Positions 42,961 through 55,603 are shown, counted from the stretch's first letter. The stretch: 64,000 nt of DNA from Dysidea avara (GCF_963678975.1 NC_089285.1:4822694-4886693); one strand, 5' to 3'. Program-made: numbers and translations. The notes: a model not told the origin generated them from the letters alone.

Positions 42961-43984
42961 TAATAAAATCTTCTGTGAAACAGAGTTATCCAAGGACTGT
43001 ATATCCCACAAAAATTTCACAATGAACCAACAAGGCACCAGAGAGTTACTCATGAATTTGCAAAATCTGCCGATAATTGGTCAATCGCTGAAGTACAGAG
43101 TGTACCTCATCCCAATAATTGGCGTATGATATGCTTTGCGATTTCACTCATACCAACCACAACGATTACTCACGTGAGATAATTAAAATTTGGTTTGCTA
43201 AGAGACTAAAGACTGCTCTATTCAATAGTTCAAACCAGAAGTTCATACATGATTTCAGCAAAGAATTACAATCGCTAGACCAATTGGTGGCAATAATTGG
43301 TGACTTATGCTTGTACTATTTCCACTGTTATTAACAAACTTAGAAACAGGTAAACAAGCTACACATGTATATAGTTACATTGTTGAATTATACAAAACTA
43401 TCATATTTTCATGTTTGTGTAATGCAAATATGCAGAGATGCAACATAATTAATGGACATAGTAATCATTAGTGCATAAATGAATGCATTGAAATTCAAAG
43501 GTTTGTTCAATTAAGAGTATTCAAATGTAAAATCTAAATATTTTAATCCTGTTGGAGGGTGTAGTGTTTGAATATAACTAAGTGCACATGCAGCTGGAAG
43601 TGCTACAGGATAGACACATTCCAGACTACAGGAATGTAATTTAATATTTGCTATTGTTTACACTTAATTAACAGCCTGCAGACTGAAGCTAGCTACATGT
43701 GACAGGTGTAAAGTTGTTCATAGTAATAAAGCTTGTGCTTGACTATTGTTTGCACTTCACTTTACTATCTGTAACAAACATAGAATTCTCACAATAGGTC
43801 TTTTATATCTCAAACATAATAAATGAAAAGGTTTACTTGTGGGGTTTTAATTGTTAGAGACATTCATATTATTTGCAGTTTGCATTTAAATATTGAAACC
43901 CTCGATTGCAGAATTTTTATGCACTAGTAATCATTCATGTCTGCACGTTGCTAATCACAGATATGTATGGAATAAATCACTTGG
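42961..43984. other. Possible decayed coding text at 43020-43320; otherwise nothing
   Basis: The strand-plus frame 43119-43334 reads IIKIWFAKRLKTALFNSSNQ and then FSKELQSLDQLVAIIGDL. The last part faintly resembles the end of the death-domain exon at 53735-54018 (L-x-K-V/LDQ-L-VA-x-I). Similarity by eye is too weak to name. From 43340 to 43984 nothing is seen. Confidence 0.25.
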
Positions 43985-45975
43985 GGTTAAAGGAGATGCA
44001 CAAATCACCACAGTTGTTTGTCAGGTTTTGACAGGAATGTAGCTCAACTTTTCAGTAATCCTTCCCTACACCAGTGCAAAGGCGTAACGATTTTCAGAGT
44101 GGGGGCAGATAGCCATAACCAGTTAACCATAAACTGATCAACACCCATGCAAACACACAGGGTCTCATTGATACTGCTCCTCTGTACCCAGTTCATACGT
44201 GCGTTTTTATATAGGTGTTGTGGGGTGTGTTATCACTAGCTAATAGCCATACACCTATACTGCATAGCTATCTCTTCACTTCCTATCCTGCTAATGGCTG
44301 CTATGCTCCTCTACACCTACTGCATGTGTTCAATACATGTATATATCATGTGAGAAATTGTGGTCACGTGAAGGTCTTCTCTTTATGCGAGCTTTACATA
44401 CTTGACACTACAAGGATTACAGCAGTAATGGTTGTTATCCGCAAAGTGAAACATCGTTACCTTTAAGAAACTACAAGCTGGGATGTCTGCTCTAGCAGGT
44501 GTTCCCAAACTGAGTGAAGAGCACGTGAATACCACACTATGTTCATGGTTGGCCACTTTCATTTTCAGCATCCTTGTTTGTTTCTCTTGATGAACCACAA
44601 AGTCATAATAATTTCTGGTTTAATCGTCGGTAGTCAGCAACTCCCATACATTCGTACACTACAGCGAGACTGCCCTCTTAGACTTAGATCTGTTACCAAC
44701 CTCAATTTGAGTTGCATCTTTCCCACACTCTAAAATGCCACAGATGTGGCACTCATTCTACTGTTTAAACTTCTCACTGCACGGGATCCAAGAAATATTT
44801 GAACAACAGATATCATGTGCAAGCATAACATAAATAAAATTACAGGAACTTATGTGTTTAGCACAGTACGATGAATGACTTGACAGTTGTGGTGGACTGA
44901 TGATTCCACACCCCAGAGAGTGCTTTTGCATGACAGTTGTATGGCTTCTTGTCAGTGGATTATAACGGTCGGCCATTGGACATTTACCGACCAATTAGCT
45001 CGAAGACCGCCCATTTACCTACTGAAACGGTCAAGGATGACTGACCGATTGCCGCTAAAAAAAGATCAGTATACTCTAATAGAACAGTCAGCTACTCTAA
45101 TAGAGCAGTCGAACAGTTTTTAAAATAGGTGTACCTAAAAGGCTCAAAAAAGCAAAAAAAAAGTTGTCTGACTCGGGGAATTGAACCTGCACCGTTCAGT
45201 GAAGTGCAATCTGTACCATTCTACCACATGCTCACATACTATTTCAGTGGTTTCTAAAGGGTTTTTTAATGTCCTGCAGTTAAAACCATAACACAATACA
45301 TCACATTGGATAATTTCATATCGAAATAAATCATCATAATGTTATTATTACAGATTTATATGTATGTGGTTTAACAACGTAACAGTGCATGGTTGCTGAA
45401 GGAGTTTTGGGTATCAAAATACTCACATCCAAGCTTTGAAAATCCTTTTTTTTTTCATGGGGTATGCCACAACTTGGCATGCTTACGCATGCTGCTAAGC
45501 ATTGCCATACAATGTTAGATCATGTCAGATCAACGAAGACTAGTTATAATCCTCTCTGCTTCTTGTATAGAGGTATGTGTTTCTGTGTGTGTATATAACT
45601 TTGGCAGATTGGCTACTAATACTTGGCCAAAAAATGGGGTGGGGGGGACCAAAAGAAAATAGTGCAGGCCATGATCTCCTGCATCCCTAGTTTTGACGTC
45701 CTTGCACCAGTACTTTCATTGCCCTATAAAGAACAAACAAAAGTACTTATTGATTTGCTACAACAACGCTCACTTTGCCAGATGATGGGGGTATAATTTC
45801 ACTAAAATCCCATGTCGATATGTGATTTACATGCTAAGATAATATTAGCTAAAAAGTTGAGTTTTATAAAGGTGTGCACAAAATGGTTGCCAGAGTGAAA
45901 GAAAAAGAAAATAACTTCTTCAACTTGGAACCTTGTATTTATGAAGCGCGTGCCCTAGCCACTAAATCAATTGCC
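43985..45975 (-). mobile_element. tRNA-SINE unit split by a hAT-like insertion
   Basis: 43985-44076 and 45705-45975 together reproduce, in order, the SINE body at 13055-13310. Shared text includes CACTTGGGGTTAAAGGAGAT-like, GGAATGTAGCTCAACTTTTC, ATCCTTCCCTACACCAGTG, then TTGATTTGCTACAACAACGC and TAAAGGTGTGCACA. The break occurs exactly at CACCAGTG. A weak tRNA-like head lies at 45925-45975. Confidence 0.75.
44077..45704. mobile_element. hAT-like element, 1628 bp, 8 bp TSD
   Basis: It begins CAAAGGCGTAACGATTTTCA and ends with the reverse complement of CAAGGACGTCAAAACTAGGG, an imperfect inverted repeat. CACCAGTG (44069-44076) and CACCAGTA (45705-45712) flank it, 7 of 8 matching. It contains the tandem words ACTCTAATAGA(A/G)CAGTC at 45075-45110, a tRNA-like relic near 45175-45240 (GGGGAATTGAACCTGCACCG) and a long C-run end. 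No transposase frame remains. A truncated relative is at 24690-25000. Confidence 0.75.
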
Positions 45976-46008
45976 TAACATTAACAATTAGTCTTAAAAA
46001 CTATCTTA

Positions 46009-46985
46009 CAAGTACACAGAAAAATTTGGAATTTTCAACTGGAGTAGGGACTATAGCACATCAATAAAAAGTACTGAAACAAGCTGGAGTAGTACACAAT
46101 GTAACATCACAGTAAAACAATAAGAAGTGTAAGATCCTCACTGTGCATTTCCATTATGGTATCTTGAGCACAGTAGGGATATAACACTTCGTATTGTTTT
46201 ACTGTGATTTAATGTTGTGCACTACAGCTTGTTTTAGTACTGTTTATTGATATGCTATGGTCCCTACTCTAGTTGAAAATTCTAAATTTTTCTGTGTACT
46301 TGTTTTTTAACTTTTTTTTGTAAATAATTATTATGACTAGTGAACCCATGCATACTGCATCTGAAATGGCACCGCGCATCCCAATTATCATCTGAAAAGT
46401 GAAAAAATCCATTACACTTTGTTGTTGGCTATGTTTAATCCATTACACAGCAGTACAAATCAAGAACTGTTTGAAAAGCACCTCTGCTATCAAAATAGCC
46501 ACTATGACAAATACAGATGATTTCCGTTATGAAGGGAAGCCATCATAAGCTATTGCCAAATCGACACTTTTTGCTGTCAGCAAAGATGAATGGGACATAA
46601 AGGAGGATGAAGAATGCATTGTATGTACTGTGGTATGCCAAAAGGCACCTGTCAGGCCAAAGCGACGTCAAACAGCCAAAAAAATTCCCTAGCCTTAGCT
46701 GTTATTGAGTTACGCTTGTCTGAAGGCATCAGTCAGTTACTCAGTCAGTCAGTCAGTCACTAGAAAATTCCATTAAATAAATATTTTTTTAAATTCCTTA
46801 GCAGTTTGTTGAAAGTGTTTCGGGTTGATCTGAAATCTAGTTTGGGCTTAATTTTACCTAACCAATACTGCCTCATTGTCATCAGTGGAAATTGAAGCTG
46901 TTTTTTGGGTGATATTATTTTGTATACCACGCCTACTCTTTTGTGGTCCCTACTATACAGTACTATCGTACTGTATGATAAAGAC
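46009..46985 (+). mobile_element. Foldback-headed dispersed element ending ACAGTACTATCGTACTGTA
   Basis: 46009-46303 is a near-perfect palindrome: CAAGTACACAGAAAAATTTG and AATTTTCAACTGGAGTAGGG in the left arm, their complements in the right. 46304-46985 follows with AAATAATTATTATGACTAGT, AAGATGAATGGGACATAAAG and GTTTACTTACTC-type (CAGT)n text, ending at CAGTACTATCGTACTGTATG. Copies are at 38193-39105 (reverse) and 51450-52180. The family's interior may descend from coding text (DEWDIKEDEECIVCTVVCQK) but has no clear domain. Confidence 0.7.
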
Positions 46986-47104
46986 ATGTGTAAGTTGACT
47001 GACATAGGTGTTTACTTGCAGTTTGCATGCAGTTTACAGAAAGAATTCAAGCAAAATTTTACACTACACCCTTGCACTAAAGGCGCTGTAAACAACGAAT
47101 GACA

Positions 47105-47278
47105 GCAACTAGAAGCTTTATTCTTAATTTAAATGCTAGCTTATTCCTAGATGATGAGTGCTTTGTTTGATGCCAGAACCGCTTCGATACATGCAGCAAC
47201 TGGCAAGAAGAATGAGTGAACTCAAATTGAATGCAGACAGACAGACAGACAGATGGCTATTCAGCTTTATATATATGG
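47105..47278. repeat. SINE tail with (GACA)n
   Basis: GATGAGTGCTTTG, CGATACATGCAGCAACTGGC, GACAGACAGACAGACAGATG and TTCAGCTTTATATATATGG. Same order of words as 585-728 and 13530-13645. Confidence 0.6.
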
Positions 47279-47856
47279 AATGATAAGAGGCACTATAATA
47301 CAACTTACTATAGACATAGCCATGAACAAGCAAGCATAAAATTATAGGGAAATTTTCAATATTAATTGGTTATTGCATAGATCTTTTAGCTTTTGTATTT
47401 GATCAGTTGGTATTTTTCCATATTGGTATAGTATTACTTTGTCTAATATCATCATCATTGTAAATGGCTGCAGTGATGTAAAGCCAAGCTATATTCTAAA
47501 GGGTGTGGCCTTTAAAAGCCTGGGTGAAAAAAAGTTATGAAATCAATAATCAAAATGATGTTACATCATTGCAGCCATTTCATGGCCACCACTTTTGATT
47601 TCACAACTTTCAGGCTTTTGAAGGCTGCAGCCCTTTTATACAGCTTTGCTGTTTTTACATGGATCTGATTTTAGCTTGAGACGATGTTACACTACAATAA
47701 GACACTCACAAACGCAAGCATGAAAATAATTTTCAAGAGTGTAAGTGTACAACCACAGTCACTTGTTGGAATGTGTTTGGTTATAAGCAATAGTTAGTGA
47801 TGTTTTGTTCTATAAGTCATGTATCTTAAGTAATTGTTTCATTTCATTTGATTTAG
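47279..47856. other. No coding exon recognised upstream of the GTPase/death-domain gene
   Basis: It contains an imperfect inverted repeat at about 47465-47640 (GCTGCAGTGATGTAAAGCC / AAATGGCTGCAATGATGTAA-like, AAAAGCCTGG / CAGGCTTTTGAAGGC). A pyrimidine-rich ATTTCATTTGATTTAG at 47841-47856 is a credible splice acceptor for the exon that follows. A 5' exon or promoter could lie here but is not evident. Confidence 0.45.
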
Positions 47857-50800
47857 TGAGAGAAGAAATAATTGACAAGCTTCAACAAGCAAAGGTTAAT
47901 GGCTCAACTTTAAAACTGTCATACACTACCATTTTGTTTACTGGATCAGCCAGAGCAGGAAAAACAAGTTTCCTTAACTTGCTTAGTAAAAGAAAATTCA
48001 TATCACATCACCACAGTACTGGGGTAGTAGAATCTGAACATGTTTTGACAGTAAAACGAGCTGGGATGGTTGAATCAGGCAGCAAATCAAAATGGGTAGA
48101 ATTAGATCACAAGAATATGATAGCACAGCTTAACAAACTGTTGTCAAATGTGAGATTAGTAGAGAATACTAAAGAAAGCACAACAATAAGACAAACTAAA
48201 TCACTATCCAATCTGCAAGATCCATCAGTAAATCCAGATGTCACTACTTCAGATGCATCCAGTAAAACTATATCATTGATAAATTTACAATCACCACCAA
48301 GCAGTCTAAATGTCAAAGAAAAGAAATGTGCAGTAGAAGATAATATTGCATCAGCTCAGTCTTATTTGGTACCATCATTAGGTGAAGTGTGGAACATGAT
48401 CAACCTTTTGGACACAGGCGGACAGCCTGAGTTTGTTAATCTCCTTCCAGCTGTTAGCAGTTCAATATCCCTTACCTTTATTGTCCTAAACATGGTAGGA
48501 GGAGTAAAAGCTTTAGATGAGCCAGTATTGGTTGTTCACAGTGAACATGGAAAGAAGTCATTTGAGCCTTATCATTTAGGCCTGACCAATCTGGATCTTG
48601 TTAAGCTCCTCATGGCATCCTCTAAAAATTCTGGTTTAAGAACTTCACTACCAATCCAACCATTACACAAAGGTGTAGAAAGTGATAACACATATCAGTG
48701 TTATGTGGGCACTCATGCAGACAAAGTAAAGGCAACACAGATTCAGGAAATCGAGAGCAAATTAGAGTCTGTTGCATTTGAGCTGAAATGTAGAAAATGT
48801 TTATGGGAACAAAATGAAAATGTATTATTTACAGTAGATAACACAACAGCTGATAGTGACAATATATGGGACCATCTACAATCTGAAATGAATGCAAGCA
48901 GATGTAGTGAGGATCCTAATGCTGAAGTAATTCGTAATCGCATTCAGAAACTTGTACAGAAAAGAAATGTTTATGATGTACCTATTAGTTGGTTTATACT
49001 GTTGCTTGAGTTACAAAGACTCTGTACTAAGAGAAAAGTTAGCTTTTTATTGTATGGTGAAGCATGTTATATATGCACACAAGGAAACCTGTGCCAAGAC
49101 AACAGTGATTTTCAAAGTGCTTTATTGTTTTTCCACATTATGGGACTTCTGTTTTACTATCATGATGTTCCTGGCATGTGCAAATATGTCATTGTTGACC
49201 ACCAGTGGTTGTTTAATAAACTGACTAGTCTTGTAAAGGTTTCTTTTCCAAGAAGCGGCTTTGATCAAGAGGCTATCGGCCAGCTTAAAAATGAAGGGTT
49301 ATTTACCAAATCGTTGATTCATCAAATCCAGTTAGAAAAAGACATTGACAAAGAATGTTTTATTGCTTTGTTGATTCATTTAAAAATCATTGCTCCAGTT
49401 GACCAAGAGAAATATTTCATGCCATGTGTGTTACCAAGCTACAGTCTTCAACAATCTGGTCACATTATTCTTGACCAGTATGGTCATCTTCAGTATGAGC
49501 AGTTGTGTGTTCAGTTCCCACATTGTCCTCTACCACAAGGATTCTTTTGTTGCCTGGTTGTAGAAATTTTTCAAAATTTGCCAAATAATTGGGTACGTCC
49601 CCGACTGTCCAGAAAATACAGTCACCATTCCTACAGCAACCTGATAAGTTTTCACACATCAGATACTGGTCATTCTGTGTCACTAATTGACAGAATTGGT
49701 TACCTTGAAGTTCAAATAAGACATGAAGAAGACACGCTTCCTATTCATAATGAAGTCCGTGAAATTCTTCTGAGGGATTTGGATGGTGTATGCAACCACC
49801 TTCAATATGACAACAAGCAGTTAGAGATTGGCTTTTTGTGCAGAAATGACAAGCATACAACTGAAAATCATTTGGCAATTGTACCAAAATTTGATGCTAG
49901 TGCAGAATGGATATTTTGCAACTATGGCAAAATGAAGCTGAAGTCTTCTCACAAGGTGTGGTTTCAGGTAAGCATATTAATACAATTACAATGTTTTTAA
50001 GCATTATTGCAATTCTCTAATATTGTAGGTGTCATTATTAGCATTTAGTTTAGTGGTAATAATGTAGGGGTGGATCCGGACTTTTACAGAGGAGGGTTTA
50101 CTCTGAAGCCTGGTAGTAGTAGTTTCAGTCCAGCTAAATAGTAATAATATTTCATAGCAAAAATAATAATCACTCTTCAGCAAAGTTTCATTGTTGAATC
50201 TTACCATTAAACTTTTGAAATGCAGTTCCAAGCATTAATATTTTAGAGGGTTTTATTGGGTATGAAGATACTGGGGTAGCAAACTGAGTGTTCTGCCTTG
50301 AATGATACAATGAATTTGGTTTACTAAATTTAAGAAAAATTTGTCATCAGCTTATCAAGTAATTCTAAGGCTCTTCTAGAAAGGGGGATTCCATGGAATC
50401 CCCTGGATCTGCCTCTGTAATGGCTAATATACAACTAGCGTATTCTGTTGACGTGTCCATTTTAAGCAGCTTACTGGCAAGGTTTCACAATAGTGTATGG
50501 GCACAATATAATAATCATACCTTTTACTACTATGGACAATTTGTATGAAAAGGCAAACAAAAGGTTATATAACTCCATACTTACTCCATACTTACTTGTG
50601 TTGCTAACAGAATCAAAAACTCTTGCTACTAATTATGAACTCTTGGTAACATGTACAGCCTAGTTGTGCATGTACGTATTTGTTTGCTAGAGTGTTGTAC
50701 ATGTAGATTTTTCCAAATGCAATAAATCCATACCCTTTATAACCTAATTATGGTGATTTACTCATTATTATTAGCAAGCTGATAAACCAAACTACTCAAT

Positions 50801-53800
50801 ACAAGATGTTCATGGAAAAAGTGATCAAGAAGGTATGCCAAATGTAAATGCATGAAACATTTTACCAGCTCTTACAATACAGCATGTTGGCTGAAAAGTA
50901 ATAATATTATAATAAGGGGTGTCTCTTGGCTAAAAAGAGGTTTAAAGGCTTTATACTTTGCCAACAACAGTGTACCGTATTAAGTATAAATTTTCAAGGG
51001 ACATGATTTCACAGTTGCTTGGCTACCCACGAAACTTTCATCCTTGAAAAGTAATATATTACATGAGTGAAAACAAATCAAAAATGAAACCCCAAAAATT
51101 CTGAAGTTAATCCAAGGTGGTGGCCAAGAATGGCTTTGATGGTAGGTTTATAGTAAAAATTTTAATAACGACAATTCAGGTGAATTGTGCCAAGTCCATA
51201 GCCTTTTTTAGGGTCGCACTCTTTTTTTTTACAGCTTGGCTGTTTTGGATTAGATTTCACTTCTTTTTGTATTCGTATACCCCAAAGCTGGCCTTTTTTA
51301 ACCTATCTTTTTTTTCTTTACCACAGGAAGAAGAAAAAGATTTAATCATAATCATAATCAAGATTTAAAGTAGATTTTTAATATATACTTTAACTATTTT
51401 TGATTTTATCAGTAGGGATTAAATGTGCATACCTACAGGTGTAGGCGACCTGCCTACTTTTTTCTATGATCCCTATTCAAACTTAAAATTCTCTTTGTTT
51501 ACCTTTTTGTAATAATAATATTATTATTATTATGACAGGTTAATCCATGCATGCCACACTCAAAGAAAGGATGGCACACCAGAGGTAATGTTTTTGACTG
51601 AACATGTGCCCCAGCCATCAATTACTGACTCGAAAGTGAAGTGACCATTATGCTTGCTTTCAGCAATTTTAAACTCATTTCACAGCATTACAAATGAAGA
51701 ATAGTATAGAAGCACCTCTGTAATTAATCCATTCACCACAGAAAACACAGACGATTCCCATTTTACAATGCAGGAAAGCCATCATACTACCATGAATCAA
51801 CACCTTAGGCTGTCAGCACAATAAATGGGACGCAAAGGAGGACAAAGGTAAGTTCATGATGCATACTTCAGTATGCCTAAAGGCACCTGTTAGACTGAAG
51901 CAGTGTTGAAAAGTGAAAATCAAGCCCATAACCCTAGCCATTATCAAGTTATGCTTGTCTGAAGCCATCAGGCAGGCAGACCAGGCAGGCAAGCAGGCAG
52001 TTCTATTGAATAATATTTTGTAGCAGTCTATTGGAAGCATTTAGGGTCATACTGAAGGCACTTTCGGACTTAATTATACTTAACCAATACTGCCAAGGTG
52101 CCAGTGATATGGTGAAGCTGGTTTTTGGGTAATATTTTCACCATGATTTCTAATATACAGTACTACTGTACTGTATGATTATCATATCTAACTGAACTAT
52201 TATTCTTTTGCTGTATAGAAGCCTTCAGGAACTCATTTATATGCAGGACACTGTTTCATCTAATAGCCACGATATTTTAAGGCATATAAAATATGGGTAA
52301 CGGTTAGACCTCCAAAACCACAAGTGCAAATAATGAGCATATTCCATATTGCCTGGAGTATTGTGGCTGAAGCTGTTTAACCTCGGTTGGTAGAGCGAAC
52401 TTTGTATTTGGCCTGAAACTTCTTGTCGACTAAAACACACTTACTTACTGGCTATTTTCAAAACATAGCACAAGATAGTCTTTGTTTATACTGACAAACA
52501 TCTATCCTTCGCCATTATATCCAAAGTTTCAAAGTGCATCTATTATTTTCTTGCATAATATGTCACATTTTCCAATATTTTTCAAAGATTATCATGGCTA
52601 TTACATAACATAAGCTCATACACACTGGCATCCCGTAAATATGTATTCTTGGTTACTTCTTTGTACATCCAAAATGACATAGTGTTCTATAAAACACTGT
52701 GCATGCATGACATAATGTGTCTTGTAAATAAACATGTTCATGGATTTTTCTGAAGACCTCTATACCTGTGGCTAGTTGTTCTACCTTGCAAGGGATTTAC
52801 ATATCCCACCTTACACATCAGCTTCTAATGATAAGTAAAATTGAAACGGTTATAAATCTGCATACAGTGAAATGTTCTCATGCATAAGTTATGTGGTGAA
52901 ACTTTTAATGTTTATATAGCTACATTGCTAGACATATGTAACACTTTCACACCTCAGATCAAAGAAGCCACACAGACTTCATTTGCAATGCAACCCAGTT
53001 GGCAATTTGCAATTGCCTGGGCTACATCTGGATGTAGCCTGGGGATTTAGACTATAATCCCAAAATCGATTGTGGGGATCGATTAATATTCACGTGATTA
53101 ATATGCACAAGTTGGATTTAGCCATGAAAATCACTCAGATGGAAGCGTTTTGTTATCCTCGCTATCCTATAAGTTGGGCTAAGGTGAAAACTAGAACTAC
53201 AGCAAGTTTTTGAATACAGACCACCCCACATTACTTAAACATGAAATGACTACTCTACAGGCAAGCTTAGACCTTAGTAAACTCTGTTATTATGCTATAA
53301 ATGATTCAACAGTATTGATTAAACATTAAACTTGTGTATCTAAAATTCTCCATGATATTAGAGTGTTTGAATAGGATATTTTAGAGGTTTTCAGCCTGCG
53401 TTCATGTCTCATTTTTATATAGTGATTCAACTATTTGTTTTAGCTTAAGAAAAGACATACCAGCTATATTTACACAAATTTTTTTGTATGATTTACATGA
53501 ATGACTGCTCTATTAGATTTATGTGTAAGAAAGTTTCGTACCAGTTTTGCATACAATTATTTTACAATGAAAAAAACAAATTACAGTATTGCTTTTATCT
53601 TTACAGTGACTGTCCATGCTAACTGTGATCAATCAGTACCCAGTAACTTGCATACAATTGGAATGTTAGACACAGGTGAGAAAATATGTTGTAAACTAAT
53701 TGACAAGCTCACTATACGTATAATACCTATGCAGTACCTGAAATGGGAGATCTGATCACCATTGTAATTCCAACTATTAAAGCATACTGGGAAGATGTTG

Positions 53801-54018
53801 CTTATTTATTGCGATTCAAAATTATTGATGTTGATGCTATAAAGGCAAAGCACAATGATGACCCAAAGAAATGTTGTCAGCAGCTTTTCAGAGACTGGCT
53901 GAGTACTAACAAAGGTGTCACACCAAAAACTTGGCCAACATTATTAGCGAAACTTGGGAAAGTAGAAGATCTTGTAGCAGTTATAGAAGAGATCAAATCT
54001 ACTACTGTAACACCTTAG
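47857..54018 (+). CDS. Ras-like/ROC-type GTPase with COR-like region and C-terminal death domain
   Basis: Exons: about 47857-49967, 50775-50832, 53607-53675, 53735-54018. All introns are GT-AG and phases agree through to a TAG. The acceptor at 47855-47856 argues that the ATG at 47805 is intronic and an upstream exon is missing. In numbering from 47805, G1 is GSARAGKTS (47-55), G3 DTGGQPEF (203-210) and G4 THAD (303-306). A 120-residue insert between G1 and G3 is Ser/Asn-rich. Next comes a COR-like segment (VPISWFILLLELQRLC, FHIMGLLFYYHDVPGM, YVIVDHQWLFNKLTSLV, KYFMPCVLPSYSL). The last exon encodes a six-helix death-domain pattern (YWEDVAYLLRF ... LFRDWLSTN ... TWPTLLAKLGKVEDLVAVI). Such ROC/COR-death proteins are expanded in sponges and other invertebrates and are thought to act in innate signalling or cell death. 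The large intron 50833-53606 is filled with repeats. Confidence 0.85.
50066..50420. mobile_element. MITE with GGATCC-type ends in intron 1 of the GTPase gene
   Basis: GTAGGGGTGGATCCGGAC at the left resembles the reverse complement of TCCCCTGGATCTGCCTCTG at the right. The insertion is about 355 bp within the first intron. No target duplication identified. The termini resemble the GGCGGATCCAG ends at 61642-61982. Confidence 0.5.
51450..52180 (+). repeat. Copy of the 46009-46985 dispersed element within the large intron
   Basis: It shares TAATCCATGCATGCCACA-like, AATGGGACGCAAAGGAGGA, AAAGGCACCTGTTAGACTGA, TTATGCTTGTCTGAAGCCAT and AACCAATACTGCCAAGG with 46340-46880. It ends ACAGTACTACTGTACTGTATG at 52156-52176. 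The foldback head is mostly missing. Confidence 0.7.
52935..53390 (+). repeat. Partial copy of the TAACACTTTCACACCTC repeat
   Basis: ATGTAACACTTTCACACCTC, then GGGGATCGATTAATATTCAC, GCGTTTTGTTATCCTCGC and AAATGATTCAACAGTATTGA, matching 16926-17390 with about 15 percent difference. It lies in the intron just before the third exon of the GTPase gene. Confidence 0.7.
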
Positions 54019-55603
54019 TGAATATGGATCACACTATACACAGACTGTATCATCATACTACGTAAATGCATACACATGGTACAATTTCTAGATTCGGCAT
54101 GCACATTAATTTTTACTATATGCTAACAATTCTTGTACACTTAAGTTGTATACCTTAATTGTAAGCTTAATTTTTAGAGAACATGTAAGAGATTACTTGC
54201 CTATTTTTATAAATTGTAGGTGTGTGTATATGTACTGTGGTGCAAGCACTGTTTGCATATCAATAACAATTCTGTACCAGTTAGTAGTAACGTTTTGTAT
54301 TATATCTTTTATATTGCGTATATTGCTAAACTTTCATTGCAAGTACTATTGTAGTTTTTGAGCTGTGCTTAACCACTGCAATTCTATGCTCAATGGTCTC
54401 AAATACTGTGTGAGATTAGTGGTGGCGTCAATAAGATGCAGAGATAGTTCAAGTGTTCTATACCCCCAAGCCTTACTATTACTTGATCTGATGCTGATGC
54501 TGCTTGATCTTACAGTGACAAAACACTGATTTTACTTGAAACTGCTACCTAAGCATCTCTTCATACAGCATACATAATATAAGTCTCAAAAAAACAATTA
54601 TTGATTAATGTTTTAGAACTATTGCAACTACCCACAGTAGTAAATGCTTCAATTGCATTTCTAAGGGCTTAAATTAACAACGAAACTTGCCTGTACAGTG
54701 ATTATTTGCTATATAATACTGTAACTGGACTGAAGCTGCAACTCAGCAGCTACCACACTCCAGAGTGCATCATAGTGGTACCTTCCTCTTTAAAAAAATC
54801 TGGATCCACTCCTAAGATGGTGTTACATAGAGAAAGTGCAGCAGTGTCAGATTATTGAAGGGATATATAGGTGACAGGTTAGTTAAGTTTATATGCTGAT
54901 TTTCAAACCCTTCACAACTATAGTAACTTATTGTATTCGGAATCACATGCACCTGAAGTTGTTATATTACTGTAATGACTACATACATACACAGTATTAT
55001 GTAAGACATACTACATACCTATGTGCTCTATTAGACTTACTGTGACTATTGTAGATCAACTTTTACTGTGACTTGCATTTTCACTGGCGATTTCATGATA
55101 TGGCACAAGTATTGGTGTGAAGACCACGATACTGAATCCAAAATCTATTTCCAGAGCAACTGTCAACTAGTCATCTGATTAAAATCACTTTGATAAAACA
55201 GCAGCATTAACAGCAAAATACAACAGCACACCAGTGACACCAGCAAAATATATTTTTATACAGCCTATTAATTTGTACACAATTCTAAAGACAGTTCTAT
55301 AAAATTCCAGATTCAACCTTTTACACATTTACTTTCAATGTTTACTAGCTGTTTCTGTTTTATCTTTATTCTGTTTCCCCCTCCTCATGTTCCACATGAT
55401 AAAATAAGAGCAAGTATCAAATCATTCACTAAAAATGTTCTCTTTAAAATTAATGATCAAGGAATAATGTTAATAATCTATATGAGAAATATATTTTTTT
55501 TTATTAAGTTGAATCCAGTTCTAATGGACAAGGTTTGACTATCAGCCTTAGATAGCTCTTGTCAGCTACTTGAATTTTATCTGATTGAATATTCTTGTCT
55601 TAG
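54019..55603. other. No gene recognised (probable 3' UTR and downstream region)
   Basis: AT-rich sequence following the stop of the GTPase/death-domain gene. No repeat or domain is supported. Confidence 0.4.

Noticed and set aside
43020-43334. Possible second death-domain relic
   Set aside because: Only a short C-terminal pattern (LQSLDQLVAIIGDL) resembles the exon at 53735-54018. The core helices and Trp are not aligned, so the match is too weak.
45175-45240. Second tRNA-like stretch (GGGGAATTGAACCTGCACCG)
   Set aside because: Only the T-arm region is recognisable, and it lies inside a hAT-like element with SINE-like flanks. No cloverleaf can be drawn.
47805-47856. ATG at 47805 as the start of the GTPase gene
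   Set aside because: A strong acceptor (ATTTCATTTGATTTAG) ends at 47856 and the residues before it (MFYKSCILSNCFISFDL) look like translated intron. An upstream exon is more likely, though not found.
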